A stretch of 38,743 nucleotides of DNA from an uncultured Oceanobacter sp. (GCA_913061185.1 CAJXTI010000035.1:1-38743), one strand, 5' to 3'; counted from the stretch's first letter, positions 1 to 9,583 are shown. Notes: generated by a model not told the origin, from the letters alone. Made by a program: numbers and translations.

Positions 1-60
1 ATCAGTCTGGAGCGGCGACTGGATGAAAAACAGGTGCTGATTCTTGGGCGCTTACGCTAA
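1..60 (+). CDS. C-terminal fragment of an unidentified protein (cut by window edge)
   Basis: Frame 1 is open from the first base to a TAA at 58-60 and encodes 19 residues, ISLERRLDEKQVLILGRLR. The fragment is charged and looks like a real C-terminus, but it is too short to assign to a family. It reads toward tRNA-Val and sits in the flank I suspect belongs to an integrated element, so it could be the end of an element gene. That link is inference. It could also be a chance open frame. Confidence 0.3.
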   Translation: MSLERRLDEKQVLILGRLR

Positions 61-549
61 CAGAGGTCAGCGATCTCTACCCTGACGACTACCAATCTTG
101 CAAAGTCCGAAGATAGGGAAATTTCTGCTGATGTGCCCAAATTCACCGAGCTTGTGCCCTGATCTGCTCTTGAGGCCTGAAAAACCTGACGCTTCTGATA
201 CTTGATATTTCATGCATTGAATTCAACGGAGTGCCCAAAATCTGCTTTTTGAGGCGAGCGGTGATTCTGACGTAAATGTCCAGGGCACAGGATTGAAGGC
301 AGGATGAAGATAGTGTTTTTGAATTGAATTCAAGAATCAAAATTTCGAGCGAGAGAAAAAATATTTTTAACTAAATGGTCGTAGACACTGAGGTAGAGGT
401 CGATTTGGATAAAAAACGTACGATTCGAAAAACCGTTTTTTCGCACGTTTTGGGCACAATTAAGGCACAGAGGGGTTTTCAGGCGGGAGAAACGAAAAAG
501 CCGACGGTTAAGTCGGCTTCTAAGTTGCTGATTTAACAGCATAAATTCT
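61..549. other. AT-rich non-coding flank beside the tRNA-Val 3' end; possible integration junction
   Basis: No credible gene is seen here. The short open frames on the minus strand (143-340 and 330-542) have no recognisable protein content. The stretch around 300-420 is clearly richer in A and T than the rest of the window. It carries GTGCCC at 133-138, 154-159 and 231-236, the inverse GGGCAC at 283-288 and 452-457, and a near match at 463-468. An imperfect direct repeat starts at 154 and again at 231, each GTGCCC followed by ATCTGCT and TTGAGGC. The palindrome TTGAATTCAA occurs at 217-226 and 324-333. Such motif clusters beside a tRNA 3' end resemble integrase-binding sites, which is inference. 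Confidence 0.45.
493..519 (-). terminator. Rho-independent terminator of tRNA-Val
   Basis: On the minus strand AAGCCGAC (519-512) pairs perfectly with GTCGGCTT (505-498) around a six-base loop and is followed by a T-rich run (TTTTTCGTTTC). It lies about 30 bases beyond the CCA end of tRNA-Val, where a tRNA transcript should end. Confidence 0.8.
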
Positions 550-626
<77 letters not shown>

Positions 627-638
627 AAAGAGGCGCGT

Positions 639-667
639 ATATTACTTCTGGTTTTTCCACTACGCAA
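639..667 (-). promoter_or_regulatory. Candidate sigma70 promoter of tRNA-Val
   Basis: Reading leftward, a -35 of TTGCGT (667-662) and a -10 of TAATAT (644-639) are separated by 17 bases. A GC-rich discriminator (ACGCGCC) follows, as is usual for stable-RNA promoters. The tRNA begins about 13 bases after the -10. Confidence 0.5.
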
Positions 668-755
668 CCCCTCATCGTGCTTTTTCGTAGAAGGTTGATG
701 ATTCTGATAAAACCACTGACCCTCTATCACCTGCTAGTTAGCCAGTAAATGGGCG

Positions 756-2786
756 TCAGCTGTTGGCTATCATCTGCGCTTTCATTTCGTGGAGCTGGTC
801 GCGAAGTTTGGCGGCGGTTTCAAAATCCAGGTCACGAGCGGCTTTGAACATGCTGTCTTCCACTTCTGCGACTTTTTTCACCAGTTGAGTGGCAGAGAGT
901 CGGCTCCAATCGTCTTGTCCGTAGCCTGCCTTGTCTTCTGCTACCTTGCGATTGCGGCTGTTGTGACGGCTTTTTTTGCCCGGTGCCGGCGTCGCTTCGA
1001 GGATGTCTTCAACCGATTTGAACACGCCTTTGGGGGTGATGCCGTGTTCTTCGTTGTATGCGACTTGTTTTTCCCGGCGGCGGTCGGTTTCTTCCATGGC
1101 TTTGCGCATGGAGTCGGTCACCCGGTCGGCGTAGAGTATCGCCCGGCCGTTGAGGTTACGTGCGGCCCGACCGATGGTCTGGATCAACGAGCGTTCGGAA
1201 CGCAGGAAGCCTTCCTTGTCGGCGTCAAAGATGGCCACCAGCGATACTTCCGGTATATCCAGCCCTTCCCGCAGCAGGTTGATACCTACCAGCACGTCAA
1301 ATTCGCCCAGCCGCAGGTCGCGGATGATTTCTACCCGTTCGACGGTGTCGATGTCGGAGTGCAGATAGCGGACGCGGACACCCTGTTCAAACAGGAAGTC
1401 AGTCAGGTCTTCGGCCATGCGTTTGGTGAGTACGGTTATCAGTATCCGTTCGCCCTTGTCCACTCGCAGACGCAGTTCATGCAATACATCGTCCACCTGA
1501 CCGGTGGCTGGCCGTATTTCTATGATCGGGTCAACCAGTCCGGTGGGCCGTACCACTTGTTCGACAACGGCGTCCTGGTGTTCTTTTTCGTAGTTGCCTG
1601 GTGTGGCGGAGACAAAGATGCATTGCGGCACAATGGCTTCCCATTCTTCGAATTGCATCGGCCGGTTGTCGAGTGCCGATGGCAGCCGGAAACCGAACTG
1701 CACCAGGGTTTCCTTACGCGAGCGGTCACCCCGATACATACCGCCGATTTGAGGAATGGTGACGTGGCTTTCATCAACAAATATCAGCGCATCTTTGGGG
1801 ATGTAGTCAAACAGCGTTGGCGGCGGAGCACCTTGTTCCCGACCCGAGAGGTAGCGGGAGTAGTTTTCGATGCCGGAGCAATAACCCAGCTCCTGCATCA
1901 TTTCGATATCGTAGCGAGTACGCTGCTCCAGTCGTTGGGCTTCTACCAACAGGTTTTCGTTGCGGTAGTATTCGAGCCGTTCATCCAGTTCAACCTTGAT
2001 TCCATCGATGGCATCAATGATGCGCTGCCGTGGCGTGACATAGTGGGTTTTGGGGTAGATGGTGACACGCGCCAGACGGTTATGCACCACACCGGTCAGC
2101 GGGTCGAAGGTGCTGAGCTGTTCTACTTCGTCATCAAACAGCTCGATACGCACGGCTTCATCGTCACTTTCCGCCGGGAAGACGTCTATCACTTCACCGC
2201 GCACTCGGTAGGTGCCGCGATGGAAGTCCATATCGTTGCGGGTGTATTGCAGTTCGGCCAAACGGCGCAGAATAGTACGCTGGTCAATATGATCACCACG
2301 CACCAGGTGTAACATCATTTTGAGGTAGGAATCCGGGTCGCCAAGGCCGTAAATTGCGGACACTGTGGCAACAATAATCGCGTCGCGGCGTTCCATCAAG
2401 GCCTTGGTGGCCGACAGCCGCATCTGCTCAATGTGTTCGTTGACCGAGGCGTCCTTGTCAATAAAAGTATCCGATGAGGGCACATAGGCTTCTGGCTGGT
2501 AGTAGTCATAGTATGAGACGAAATACTCCACCGCGTTGTCGGGGAAAAAATCTTTGAATTCGCCATACAGTTGCGCCGCCAGGGTCTTGTTGTGGGCCAT
2601 AATAATGGCGGGGCGCTGACATTGGGCAATCACATTGGCCATGGTGTAGGTCTTGCCGGAACCCGTCACGCCGAGCAACGTTTGCTTGAGCAATCCGGCG
2701 TCGACACCGGCAACCAGTTGCCGAATCGCTTCGGGTTGATCCCCGGCAGGTGAATATTTGGATTTGAGCTCAAACGTCTTGCTCAT
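756..2786 (-). CDS. uvrB: UvrABC excinuclease subunit B
   Basis: UvrB is the DNA-damage verification helicase-like subunit of nucleotide excision repair. UvrA loads it onto damage and it then recruits UvrC for incision. At 676 residues it is full length. The Walker A motif GVTGSGKT is at residues 39-46. The beta-hairpin that inserts between the strands, rich in tyrosine ([10 protein letters not shown]), is at about 92-101. IFVDESH is the DEAD-type box, QTIGRAARN is helicase motif VI, and the C-terminal UVR motif that contacts UvrC spans about 640-672. The ATG at 2786 is standard although its Shine-Dalgarno is weak. It is divergent from the aminotransferase gene. I found no good LexA box in the shared 128-base spacer, so SOS control is not evident here. 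Confidence 0.98.
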   Translation of the reverse strand: MSKTFELKSKYSPAGDQPEAIRQLVAGVDAGLLKQTLLGVTGSGKTYTMANVIAQCQRPAIIMAHNKTLAAQLYGEFKDFFPDNAVEYFVSYYDYYQPEAYVPSSDTFIDKDASVNEHIEQMRLSATKALMERRDAIIVATVSAIYGLGDPDSYLKMMLHLVRGDHIDQRTILRRLAELQYTRNDMDFHRGTYRVRGEVIDVFPAESDDEAVRIELFDDEVEQLSTFDPLTGVVHNRLARVTIYPKTHYVTPRQRIIDAIDGIKVELDERLEYYRNENLLVEAQRLEQRTRYDIEMMQELGYCSGIENYSRYLSGREQGAPPPTLFDYIPKDALIFVDESHVTIPQIGGMYRGDRSRKETLVQFGFRLPSALDNRPMQFEEWEAIVPQCIFVSATPGNYEKEHQDAVVEQVVRPTGLVDPIIEIRPATGQVDDVLHELRLRVDKGERILITVLTKRMAEDLTDFLFEQGVRVRYLHSDIDTVERVEIIRDLRLGEFDVLVGINLLREGLDIPEVSLVAIFDADKEGFLRSERSLIQTIGRAARNLNGRAILYADRVTDSMRKAMEETDRRREKQVAYNEEHGITPKGVFKSVEDILEATPAPGKKSRHNSRNRKVAEDKAGYGQDDWSRLSATQLVKKVAEVEDSMFKAARDLDFETAAKLRDQLHEMKAQMIANS

Positions 2787-2828
2787 AGGGATTCCAGTAT
2801 GTCGGTAGATTTAGTAACATTTCGCGGT

Positions 2829-2856
2829 TTGACGTTAATTCCGGGCAATTCATTAT
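2829..2856 (+). promoter_or_regulatory. Candidate sigma70 promoter of the aminotransferase gene
   Basis: TTGACG (2829-2834) and CATTAT (2851-2856) are separated by 16 bases, about 60 bases before the preferred TTG start. It is the best promoter match in the uvrB/aspC spacer. An ORF start at the ATG at 2858 would begin almost on the -10, which also argues against that start. Confidence 0.4.
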
Positions 2857-2914
2857 TTTGCAACACTGTTCCGGTTATCACTTTTATATAACGCCTGTTT
2901 TGAGGATACACATT

Positions 2915-4099
2915 TTGGATCTGCAACTGTCTGATCGCGTTCAACAGATCAAGCCCTCTCCTACGCTGGCAGTCACCAATCGTGCTGCGGTTTTGCGTGC
3001 GGAAGGTAAGGACATTATCGGCCTTGGTGCCGGCGAACCGGATTTCGACACTCCTGAGCACATCAAGAAAGCGGCCATCAATGCCATCAACGCTGGCTTC
3101 ACCAAATACACCGCCGTGGATGGAACGCCCAGTCTCAAGCAGGCCATTATCAGCAAGTTTAAAAATGACAACAACCTGGAGTATGAGGCAAACCAGATTC
3201 TGGTGTCTTGTGGCGGCAAGCAGAGCTTTTTCAATCTGAGCCTGGCATTGCTGAATCCGGGTGACGAAGTGGTTATTCCGGCACCTTACTGGGTGTCTTA
3301 CCCCGATATGGTCAAGATCGCGGAAGGCACTCCGGTGATCGTTGAAACAACCATGGACAACCAATTCAAAATGACGGCTGAACAACTGGATGCTGCCATT
3401 ACACCCAAAACACGCCTGGTGGTCTTGAACAGCCCATCCAACCCTTCCGGCAAGGCATACAGCCTGGATGAGCTGAAAGCGCTTGGCGCCGTATTAAACA
3501 AGTACCCTGACGTGCTGATCGCCACCGACGATATGTACGAGCTGATCCTGTGGGCCGATTTTGGCTTCCACAATATTGTTAATGCCTGCCCTGAACTGTA
3601 TGAGCGCACCATCGTATTAAATGGTGTCTCCAAGGCCTTCAGTATGACCGGCTGGCGTATCGGTTATGCCGCAGGCCCGGCCAAGCTGATTGGTGCGATG
3701 AAAAAGATCCAGTCACAAAGTACATCCAATCCGACATCCATTTCCCAGGTCGCCGCCGAAGCCGCCTTGAATGGCGGCAATGAGTGTGTCAAACCCATGG
3801 TTGCCGCCTTCAGGGAGCGCCATGATTATCTGGTTGCTGCGCTTAACGCACTGCCAGGGGTTGAATGCATCGAAGGGGACGGCGCGTTTTACGCTTTCCC
3901 GAGCTTCCTGGAAGCGATGGCGACCATGGGTATCAGCGATGACATCGAGTTCGCAGAAAAAATGCTGATCGAGGCGGGTGTTGCCATGGTTCCTGGTTCA
4001 GCGTTTGGTTCTCCGGGTTTTATGCGTCTGTCGTTCGCAACCAGCCTGGAAACCTTGAAAGATGCTATTGCACGTCTGGACAAGGCGCTGAGCAGCTGA
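2915..4099 (+). CDS. aspC: Class I aspartate-type aminotransferase (AspC/AspB-like)
   Basis: This is a PLP-dependent class I aminotransferase of the aspartate/aromatic group, cytosolic, moving amino groups between glutamate/2-oxoglutarate and aspartate or aromatic 2-oxo acids. Family marks are GLGAGEPDFDTPEHI near the N-terminus, the substrate arm SCGGKQSFFN, NSPSNPSGKAY, and the PLP lysine in NGVSKAFSMTGWRIGY. An upstream ATG at 2858 would add 19 residues with no family likeness. I prefer TTG at 2915, which gives 394 residues starting MDLQLSDRV and has TGAGGA at 2901-2906 as ribosome binding site eight bases upstream. The uvrB-aminotransferase neighbourhood is also found in Pseudomonas. Exact substrate range cannot be read from sequence. 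Confidence 0.93.
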   Translation: MDLQLSDRVQQIKPSPTLAVTNRAAVLRAEGKDIIGLGAGEPDFDTPEHIKKAAINAINAGFTKYTAVDGTPSLKQAIISKFKNDNNLEYEANQILVSCGGKQSFFNLSLALLNPGDEVVIPAPYWVSYPDMVKIAEGTPVIVETTMDNQFKMTAEQLDAAITPKTRLVVLNSPSNPSGKAYSLDELKALGAVLNKYPDVLIATDDMYELILWADFGFHNIVNACPELYERTIVLNGVSKAFSMTGWRIGYAAGPAKLIGAMKKIQSQSTSNPTSISQVAAEAALNGGNECVKPMVAAFRERHDYLVAALNALPGVECIEGDGAFYAFPSFLEAMATMGISDDIEFAEKMLIEAGVAMVPGSAFGSPGFMRLSFATSLETLKDAIARLDKALSS

Positions 4100-4127
4100 T
4101 CCAGCCCTGCATCCTTCTTTCCAGATT

Positions 4128-4200
4128 TTCTCGTTCCCGCGCATGGCGCGGGAACGCATGCCGACACCGCAGGGCAATCACGCAAGAGCGTGGGAGCTGG
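4128..4200 (+). repeat. REP-like interspersed hairpin repeat, copy 1
   Basis: The element begins TTCTCGTTCC and ends in CACGCAAGAGCGTGGGAGC. Its core is a perfect hairpin: CGTTCCCGCGC (4132-4142), loop ATG, GCGCGGGAACG (4146-4156). It lies between the convergent aminotransferase and hda genes. A diverged copy in the opposite orientation lies at 28004-28072. Short elements of this form with TCGTTCCC and GTGGGAGC ends recur in many gammaproteobacterial genomes. No T-run follows the stem, so it is not a standard terminator. Confidence 0.65.
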
Positions 4201-4210
4201 ATAAATCCGG

Positions 4211-4241
4211 GGTAATCCTGCATTACCGATACAGGATTACC
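4211..4241. repeat. Perfect 10-bp inverted repeat overlapping the hda stop codon
   Basis: GGTAATCCTG (4211-4220) and CAGGATTACC (4232-4241) form perfect arms around an 11-base loop. The hda stop codon (4239-4237) lies inside the right arm. There is no T-run on either side. It may stabilise or attenuate the 3' end of the hda message. Confidence 0.55.
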
Positions 4242-4938
4242 AGTCCATCTCTTCTTTAACAAAGGGGATGGTCAGCTTGCGTTGATGGGTCAGCGAGGCG
4301 TGATCAAGGTGATCCAGTATTTCCGCCAGCCCTTCCATTGGCTCAGGCCCCCGCGAGATGATAAAACGCGCAACGTCTTCTGCCAGTAAAATACCCCGCT
4401 GACGTGCCCGCAGCACCAGCGCCAAAGCACGTTCTTCCGGCTGCAGCGATTCCAGGTGATACACCACCCCCCAGCACAAACGCGAGCCAAGATCCGGCAA
4501 TGCCACTGCCAGCTGCTGTGGCGGGCAACGGGCAGAAATCAGTAAATGACCGTCATTTTCCCGCACCCGATTAAACAGATGAAACAGCGCCAGCTCCCAG
4601 TCGTCATTACCGAGCACCGCATCGATATCGTCCAGCACCACCAGCGGCAGTTGTTCCAGCGATTCCAATACGTCCGGACTGTAGTTAACCAGTTCTTTTA
4701 AGGGCAGGTATACGCTGTGGTGACCGAGGCCGTCGGCGTAATGGCAAGCCGCCTGCAACAAGTGGCTGAGGCCGCAACCGGCATCACCCCAGATGAACAG
4801 AAATGGATCACCAGACAATGTCCACTGACGCTGTACCGCCTGAATCACTTCTTCATTCGGACCAGAGTAGAAATTGGCAATGCGTGCATCATCCCGCACA
4901 TAGACAGACAAGGTCAGCTGAGGATGCGGAGTGACCAT
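4237..4938 (-). CDS. hda: Hda, regulatory inactivator of DnaA
   Basis: Hda is a DnaA-like AAA+ protein. Bound to the DNA-loaded beta clamp, it stimulates hydrolysis of DnaA-ATP and so blocks re-initiation. From the ATG at 4938 it is 233 residues, the same length as E. coli Hda. The N-terminus has QLTLSV at residues 7-12, placed like the clamp-binding QLSLPL motif. The Walker A region GDAGCGLSHL (51-60) lacks the usual lysine, a known trait of Hda. Walker B is LDDID (102-106). The start shares one base with the upstream stop (TAATG) and has GGAAGGGG as ribosome binding site, so it is coupled to the DUF2066 gene. A start five codons upstream is possible but less likely. Confidence 0.93.
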   Translation of the reverse strand: MVTPHPQLTLSVYVRDDARIANFYSGPNEEVIQAVQRQWTLSGDPFLFIWGDAGCGLSHLLQAACHYADGLGHHSVYLPLKELVNYSPDVLESLEQLPLVVLDDIDAVLGNDDWELALFHLFNRVRENDGHLLISARCPPQQLAVALPDLGSRLCWGVVYHLESLQPEERALALVLRARQRGILLAEDVARFIISRGPEPMEGLAEILDHLDHASLTHQRKLTIPFVKEEMDW

Positions 4939-5984
4939 TAACGCCCCTTCCAACGCAGCGTATCTGGTAGATCGCTGTCACCGATTCGCCCGTCAAAACG
5001 GATATTGGTCAGTACTTGCGGCCAACTGGCGTTCAGCGTCAGTCCCAAATCCAGACTGTCACCACGCACCGCCAGTACATCGACATGCTCAACCCCGGAA
5101 ACCGAGGCCAACAGACGCAGCACCGACTGATAGTCATCATAGCGAGTGACGTGCTGAATCGTCAGTGCTTGCTGTTCCGATGACATACCCGTGGTCGAGG
5201 TGACCACGCCATAGCGGCCAGAAAAATATCCGCCAACCGCTTCTGCCAGTGCGGTCACAACAGCCTGTTCGGAGGTTCCCTGAACATCCAGAGGCAGACT
5301 GTCATGGCGGTACTCGATATAACCATCGGCACGCCAGCCGTCAGCAAATGGCATAATCCGGGCAGCCACCACGGCATCCGTGTCGTAGCGCACAGAGGCC
5401 GCACGAATATCATCCCGAAACAGACCGAACAGGCGTTCGGCTGGTAATGCCAGTCGATCCTCAAGATCCAGCATCGGCCAGACCGATGGAATGCCATGCT
5501 GCACAAACGTTTGGCGCAACGCTTCATACTGATCAACACCGTCGTCATCTGCACCGATCACAGCGCGACTGCCACTGCGGGAAACACCTAACCAGAAGGT
5601 GACATCCGGGCGATTACTGCCCCAGACCGGCAAGCCATGACGGGCCAGTAAATCATTCACCTGCCCGGCAGCAAACATGGCCTGCAGAATCAATACACCG
5701 TCATTTGGCCGTGATATATAACGAAAACTTGCCAGATACTGGCTTGCCGACTTGCCCGCCAGACCACCCAGCTCTGCTGTTGGCCGCCCTGAAACCTTGG
5801 TGAGCACTTGCAGCAATGCTGCTGGCACCGCCGCCTGTCGCGTCGTTGGCGTTCGATCAGATACTTCTATTGAAGCCTGATACAAGTCAGTTACCACACC
5901 CGCCGAAACAACGGGAGCCGCAAACAACAGACAATACATCAATCGCAGAAAGACTGAGCGCACGCGTGAAAATTCCTTTGTCAT
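4938..5984 (-). CDS. DUF2066 domain-containing secreted protein
   Basis: This 348-residue protein has an N-terminal signal sequence: basic residues, then the hydrophobic LRLMYCLLFAAPVVSAG, with probable cleavage near residue 28. The mature part resembles the DUF2066 family, including DLYQASIEVSDRTPTTRQ and a conserved block of LLQVLTKVSGRP. It is probably periplasmic or membrane-attached, and no catalytic motif is visible. It precedes hda with a one-base overlap, an arrangement conserved in Pseudomonas, where the divergent neighbours are again purM and purN. Function is unknown. The linkage to a replication regulator is positional only. The ribosome binding site is weak. Confidence 0.8.
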   Translation of the reverse strand: MTKEFSRVRSVFLRLMYCLLFAAPVVSAGVVTDLYQASIEVSDRTPTTRQAAVPAALLQVLTKVSGRPTAELGGLAGKSASQYLASFRYISRPNDGVLILQAMFAAGQVNDLLARHGLPVWGSNRPDVTFWLGVSRSGSRAVIGADDDGVDQYEALRQTFVQHGIPSVWPMLDLEDRLALPAERLFGLFRDDIRAASVRYDTDAVVAARIMPFADGWRADGYIEYRHDSLPLDVQGTSEQAVVTALAEAVGGYFSGRYGVVTSTTGMSSEQQALTIQHVTRYDDYQSVLRLLASVSGVEHVDVLAVRGDSLDLGLTLNASWPQVLTNIRFDGRIGDSDLPDTLRWKGR

Positions 5985-6308
5985 CCTGGTTTACGGCGTA
6001 CAACCACCACCGCGAACATAAGTTCTTATCCTGACCCCATCCATCAACTACTAAAACCGTTAACCGACACAGCCACCGGGCCAATACGTCAGGCGGCGGC
6101 TATTGTGCCACGCACAGCGCAAGCACCCAAGAGAACTCAGTATCAGGAATGGTGATCTTGGCGCTGCCATCACTACAAACCTGGCTTTCCCTGTGATTCA
6201 ACCTAAATTAACAGGCCATGTGGCGCTATTTCTTTGTCGCGGCAGGTGAAGTGAAGGCCACAAATCGCTAGAATACCCCGCTTCTTTGCAGCCACCCTGT
6301 GAATCCGA
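5985..6308. other. Divergent intergenic region between the DUF2066 gene and purM
   Basis: This 324-base stretch carries no gene. It must hold the promoters for hda/DUF2066 leftward and purM rightward. The best -10 for purM is TAGAAT at 6269-6274, with only a poor -35 around 6247-6252, then a GC-rich discriminator. I saw no PurR-type palindrome, riboswitch or strong hairpin. Confidence 0.5.
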
Positions 6309-7361
6309 ATGACCGAATCAAAATCCCTAAGCTATAAAGACGCTGGTGTTGACATCAATGCCGGAAACGCACTGGTAGAACGCATCAAGGACGTTGCCAA
6401 ACGCACTCGCCGCCCGGAAGTAATGGCCGGCCTCGGCGGTTTTGGCGCCCTGTTCGAACTGCCACAAGGTTACCATCAACCCGTGCTGGTATCGGGTACC
6501 GATGGCGTGGGCACCAAGCTGCGTCTGGCTATGGATCTGGGCAAGCACGACACCATTGGTATCGACCTGGTCGCCATGTGTGTTAATGACCTGGTGGTCT
6601 CTGGTGCCGAGCCTTTGTTTTTTCTCGACTATTACGCTACTGGTCATCTGAATGTCGATGTCGCCGCTGCCGTTGTCAGCGGTATTGGCGCAGGCTGTGA
6701 GCAGGCTGGTGCCGCACTGGTTGGCGGTGAAACCGCTGAAATGCCAGGCATGTATGAAGGCGAAGACTACGATCTGGCCGGTTTTTGTGTTGGTATCGTT
6801 GAAAAAGCCGACATCATCGACGGTTCCAGAGTCCAGGCCGGTGATTCCCTCATTGCACTGGCATCCAGCGGCCCTCATTCCAATGGCTATTCTCTGGTTC
6901 GCAAGATCCTGGAGGTAGCCAATGCCGACCTGCAGCAAGATCTCGACGGTGTACCGCTGGCGGAGGCGCTGATGGCCCCCACCCGTATTTACGTCAAATC
7001 CGCATTACAGCTGATTAATGCCACCGAAGTGCATGCCCTGTCGCACATCACTGGCGGTGGTTTTCAGGAGAATATTCCGCGCGTTCTGCCCGATAATTGC
7101 AAGGCCGTTATCAACACCAACAGCTGGCGCTGGCCAGCTGTGTTCGAATGGCTGCAACAGGCTGGCAACGTCGCAACTGCAGAAATGTTCCGCACCTTCA
7201 ATTGTGGTGTGGGCATGATCATCGCTTTGCCGGAACACAAGGCTGATCAGGCTATTGCCCTGCTGAACGCCGAAGGCGAACAGGCCTGGATCATTGGTGA
7301 AATCGTTGAAAAAACCAGCGACGAAGCCGCCGTCGAATTCATCGGTAACCGCACCGTATGA
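6309..7361 (+). CDS. purM: Phosphoribosylformylglycinamidine cyclo-ligase (AIR synthetase)
   Basis: PurM closes the imidazole ring in purine synthesis, converting FGAM and ATP to aminoimidazole ribotide. It is 350 residues, normal for the family. Diagnostic stretches are [16 protein letters not shown] at the N-terminus, [50 protein letters not shown] and [16 protein letters not shown]. It is first in a run with purN, the DUF3108 gene and dcd. It overlaps purN by four bases (ATGA), so the two purine enzymes are translationally coupled. Confidence 0.98.
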   Translation: MTESKSLSYKDAGVDINAGNALVERIKDVAKRTRRPEVMAGLGGFGALFELPQGYHQPVLVSGTDGVGTKLRLAMDLGKHDTIGIDLVAMCVNDLVVSGAEPLFFLDYYATGHLNVDVAAAVVSGIGAGCEQAGAALVGGETAEMPGMYEGEDYDLAGFCVGIVEKADIIDGSRVQAGDSLIALASSGPHSNGYSLVRKILEVANADLQQDLDGVPLAEALMAPTRIYVKSALQLINATEVHALSHITGGGFQENIPRVLPDNCKAVINTNSWRWPAVFEWLQQAGNVATAEMFRTFNCGVGMIIALPEHKADQAIALLNAEGEQAWIIGEIVEKTSDEAAVEFIGNRTV

Positions 7362-8029
7362 TGACAGACTCAGCACTTGACCAACCCCGTATTGTGATAC
7401 TGATTTCCGGTACGGGTAGCAACATGATGGCCATTGCTGATGCGGTACAAAGCGGCGACATTGATGCCATGGTCGCAGGTGTCGTATCTAATCGTCCAGA
7501 TGCAGCGGGCATGCAACACGCCCGCGACCGGGAGATCCCGGCCATATTGGTTGATCATCAGCAATTCAGCAGTCGCGAAGAGTTTGATGCCAATCTGATG
7601 CGGGCGATTGATGACCTTGCCCCCGATCTGATTGTACTGGCTGGCTTTATGCGTATCCTGACATCGGACTTTGTACGGCATTATCGCGGCCGCATGATCA
7701 ATATCCACCCCTCCCTGTTGCCTTTGTATCAGGGATTAAACACCCATCAACGCGCCATCGATGCCGGTGATAGCGAGCATGGAGTATCGGTACATTTTGT
7801 CACCGAAGAGCTGGATGGTGGCCCGGTGATTGCCCAGGCAGTCGTGACCATAGAAACTGGCGAAACCGCTGCCAGCTTGCAACACAAGGTGCAGATACAG
7901 GAGCACATCCTGTATCCCGTCATCGTCAAGTGGTGCACCCAGGGACGACTGGCCATGACCGACCAAGGCGTAACACTCGATAGTAAACTTCTTCCGCTAT
8001 CCGGACTCAGACTGACAGCCCAGCCATAA
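7358..8029 (+). CDS. purN: Phosphoribosylglycinamide formyltransferase (GAR transformylase)
   Basis: PurN transfers the formyl group of 10-formyltetrahydrofolate to glycinamide ribotide, the third step of purine synthesis. The 223-residue product shows the GTGSNM phosphate loop near residue 18, the INIHPSLLP catalytic block (Asn and His), and [16 protein letters not shown] with the catalytic Asp. The usual PGLHTH reads QGLNTH here, a mild variation. The start is ATG at 7358 overlapping the purM stop. A second ATG follows at once at 7361, so the protein may be one residue shorter. Confidence 0.97.
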   Translation: MMTDSALDQPRIVILISGTGSNMMAIADAVQSGDIDAMVAGVVSNRPDAAGMQHARDREIPAILVDHQQFSSREEFDANLMRAIDDLAPDLIVLAGFMRILTSDFVRHYRGRMINIHPSLLPLYQGLNTHQRAIDAGDSEHGVSVHFVTEELDGGPVIAQAVVTIETGETAASLQHKVQIQEHILYPVIVKWCTQGRLAMTDQGVTLDSKLLPLSGLRLTAQP

Positions 8030-8054
8030 ATCACCATCACAGCGAGGATGATCT

Positions 8055-8837
8055 GTGAGACGTATAAGATACCTGGCCTGCACCCTGATACTGTCGCCCT
8101 TATTGGCTTTTGCCAGTAACGGTGACACTCAAACCTTTGCCCTGAGCGCTACCAAGTCACAGCTGGCGAACGACGACCCGCTGGAGAGACAGGGAGAGGC
8201 AACACAAAATACTCTGCAGCCTTTCAAGGCCAAGTACACAAGCCGCTATGACTGGGGATTTTTCAGCTTCAACATTGCGGCAGAACGCACTCTGGAGCAA
8301 CGCGAAGACGGATCCTGGCAAATGACGTTTGATGCTGAAGCATCAGCAGCGTCCATCCAGGAGCAATCGGTTTTTGCACTGCACAACGGTATCATCCAGC
8401 CACAAAGCTACCATTACAAAGGCTCGGGCCTGATACAGGAAGACGATCAGGACTATCGCTTCGATGCGACCCAGCAACAAATCAGCGCCCCCTTGCAAGC
8501 GCGCGAATTTAACGATTTATGGCAAGATAACCTGCAAGACAAGCTGACTTATATGCTGCAAATCAGCCTCGATCTCGCCAATGGCCAAAACGAGCTGAAC
8601 TACCAGGTATTCGAGAAAAACCGGGTACGCAGTTATGAATTTGTTATCGTTGCCGAAGAACCGTTAAAAACCCGTATCGGCGTACTGGATACGATCAAAA
8701 TCAAGCAGTTACGCGACGACCGACGGGAAATTTATGCCTGGCTGGCGAAAGACAAGGATTACCTGCTGGTAAAACTGGTGGATCGCAAAAAAGGCAAAAT
8801 CCAATATCAGATTGACCTGGTCAGTACCAACCTGTAA
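8055..8837 (+). CDS. DUF3108 domain-containing periplasmic protein
   Basis: This 260-residue protein has a signal peptide ([20 protein letters not shown], cleavage near residue 20) and a beta-rich mature part typical of DUF3108, including [24 protein letters not shown] and a C-terminal block ending [18 protein letters not shown]. The start is GTG at 8055 with AGCGAGGA at 8041-8048 six bases upstream. No in-frame ATG fits better. It lies 25 bases after purN and 23 bases before dcd, so it is probably cotranscribed with them. Its role is not known. The purN-DUF3108 pairing is common in gammaproteobacteria. Confidence 0.82.
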   Translation: MRRIRYLACTLILSPLLAFASNGDTQTFALSATKSQLANDDPLERQGEATQNTLQPFKAKYTSRYDWGFFSFNIAAERTLEQREDGSWQMTFDAEASAASIQEQSVFALHNGIIQPQSYHYKGSGLIQEDDQDYRFDATQQQISAPLQAREFNDLWQDNLQDKLTYMLQISLDLANGQNELNYQVFEKNRVRSYEFVIVAEEPLKTRIGVLDTIKIKQLRDDRREIYAWLAKDKDYLLVKLVDRKKGKIQYQIDLVSTNL

Positions 8838-8860
8838 CTGACCCCAACCAGAGAACTGCC

Positions 8861-9442
8861 ATGCGATTAAGTGATGCCGACATTGAACAGCGCCTGAGCG
8901 AGGGCAGCATTACTATCGAGCCAGCCCCCGGCCTGGATGCCATTGCTGGCATCAGTGTCGACCTTCGCCTCGACCACCGCTTCCGGGTATTCAGCAACAA
9001 CTCCGCCACCCATCTGGATCTTTCCGGCGAACGGGCGCAACTGGAGCGCGATATCGATCGTATCATGAGCAAAGAAATCGAGATTGCTCATGATCAGTCG
9101 CTCTATATCCACCCTGGTGAACTGGTACTCGGCGCCACCATGGAATCCGTCACCATTCCGGATGATCTGGTTGGCTGGCTGGATGGCCGCAGCTCACTGG
9201 CTCGCCTCGGTCTGGTGGTACACCTGACCGCCGGACGGATTGATCCCGGCTGGGATGGCCAGATCGTGCTGGAATTTTATAACAACGGCAAACTGCCACT
9301 GGCGCTAAGACCCGCGATGATTATTTGCGCACTGTCGTTTGAAACTCTCAGCAGCCCGGCCAAACGTCCGTACAACAAGCGAGAGAACGCCAAATACAAG
9401 GGCCAGAAAGGTGCGGTATTCAGCCGTATTGCCAAGGATTAA
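8861..9442 (+). CDS. dcd: dCTP deaminase
   Basis: Dcd deaminates dCTP to dUTP, feeding dTTP synthesis. At 193 residues it equals the E. coli enzyme in length and is very similar throughout. The signature [16 protein letters not shown] leads into [16 protein letters not shown], which carries the catalytic Glu. The C-terminal tail with [18 protein letters not shown] closes over the nucleotide. It follows the DUF3108 gene by 23 bases. No clear terminator was found before the tRNA-Asn promoter. Confidence 0.98.
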   Translation: MRLSDADIEQRLSEGSITIEPAPGLDAIAGISVDLRLDHRFRVFSNNSATHLDLSGERAQLERDIDRIMSKEIEIAHDQSLYIHPGELVLGATMESVTIPDDLVGWLDGRSSLARLGLVVHLTAGRIDPGWDGQIVLEFYNNGKLPLALRPAMIICALSFETLSSPAKRPYNKRENAKYKGQKGAVFSRIAKD

Positions 9443-9536
9443 CTGATTCTTGCAGAGGGTCGTCCATTCTTGCTGGCGACCTCGCTGCCCAAGCTAAGAC
9501 ATTGAATTAACTCTTATTTTATTTAAATTGAAGCTA

Positions 9537-9564
9537 TTGACACAAAAAACCAGCTCCGTATAAT
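9537..9564 (+). promoter_or_regulatory. Consensus sigma70 promoter of tRNA-Asn
   Basis: Perfect TTGACA (9537-9542) and perfect TATAAT (9559-9564) are separated by 16 bases. GCGCCCC follows as a GC-rich discriminator, the form associated with stringent control of stable RNA. The tRNA begins 20 bases after the -10. It is the strongest promoter in the window. Confidence 0.9.
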
Positions 9565-9583
9565 GCGCCCCACTTGCTGATGT

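Noticed and set aside
143..542. Two short minus-strand open frames (65 and 70 codons) in the tRNA-Val flank
   Set aside because: No ribosome binding site or protein family signal; the second overlaps the tRNA terminator.
789..2312. Plus-strand open frame of 507 codons opposite uvrB
   Set aside because: It is the antisense of a certain gene, has an unnatural Phe/Val/Gly composition and no family likeness.
2866..2881. CTG-N10-CAC as a LexA box for uvrB
   Set aside because: One end is wrong and the centre (TTCCGGTTAT) is not the alternating AT core of SOS boxes.
2858..2914. N-terminal 19-residue extension of the aminotransferase
   Set aside because: Not family-like, would start on the promoter -10, and lacks the ribosome binding site that the TTG start has.
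4132..4156. Perfect hairpin as rho-independent terminator of the aspC-like gene
   Set aside because: No T-run on either strand, and the surrounding sequence matches the REP-like element at 28004-28072.
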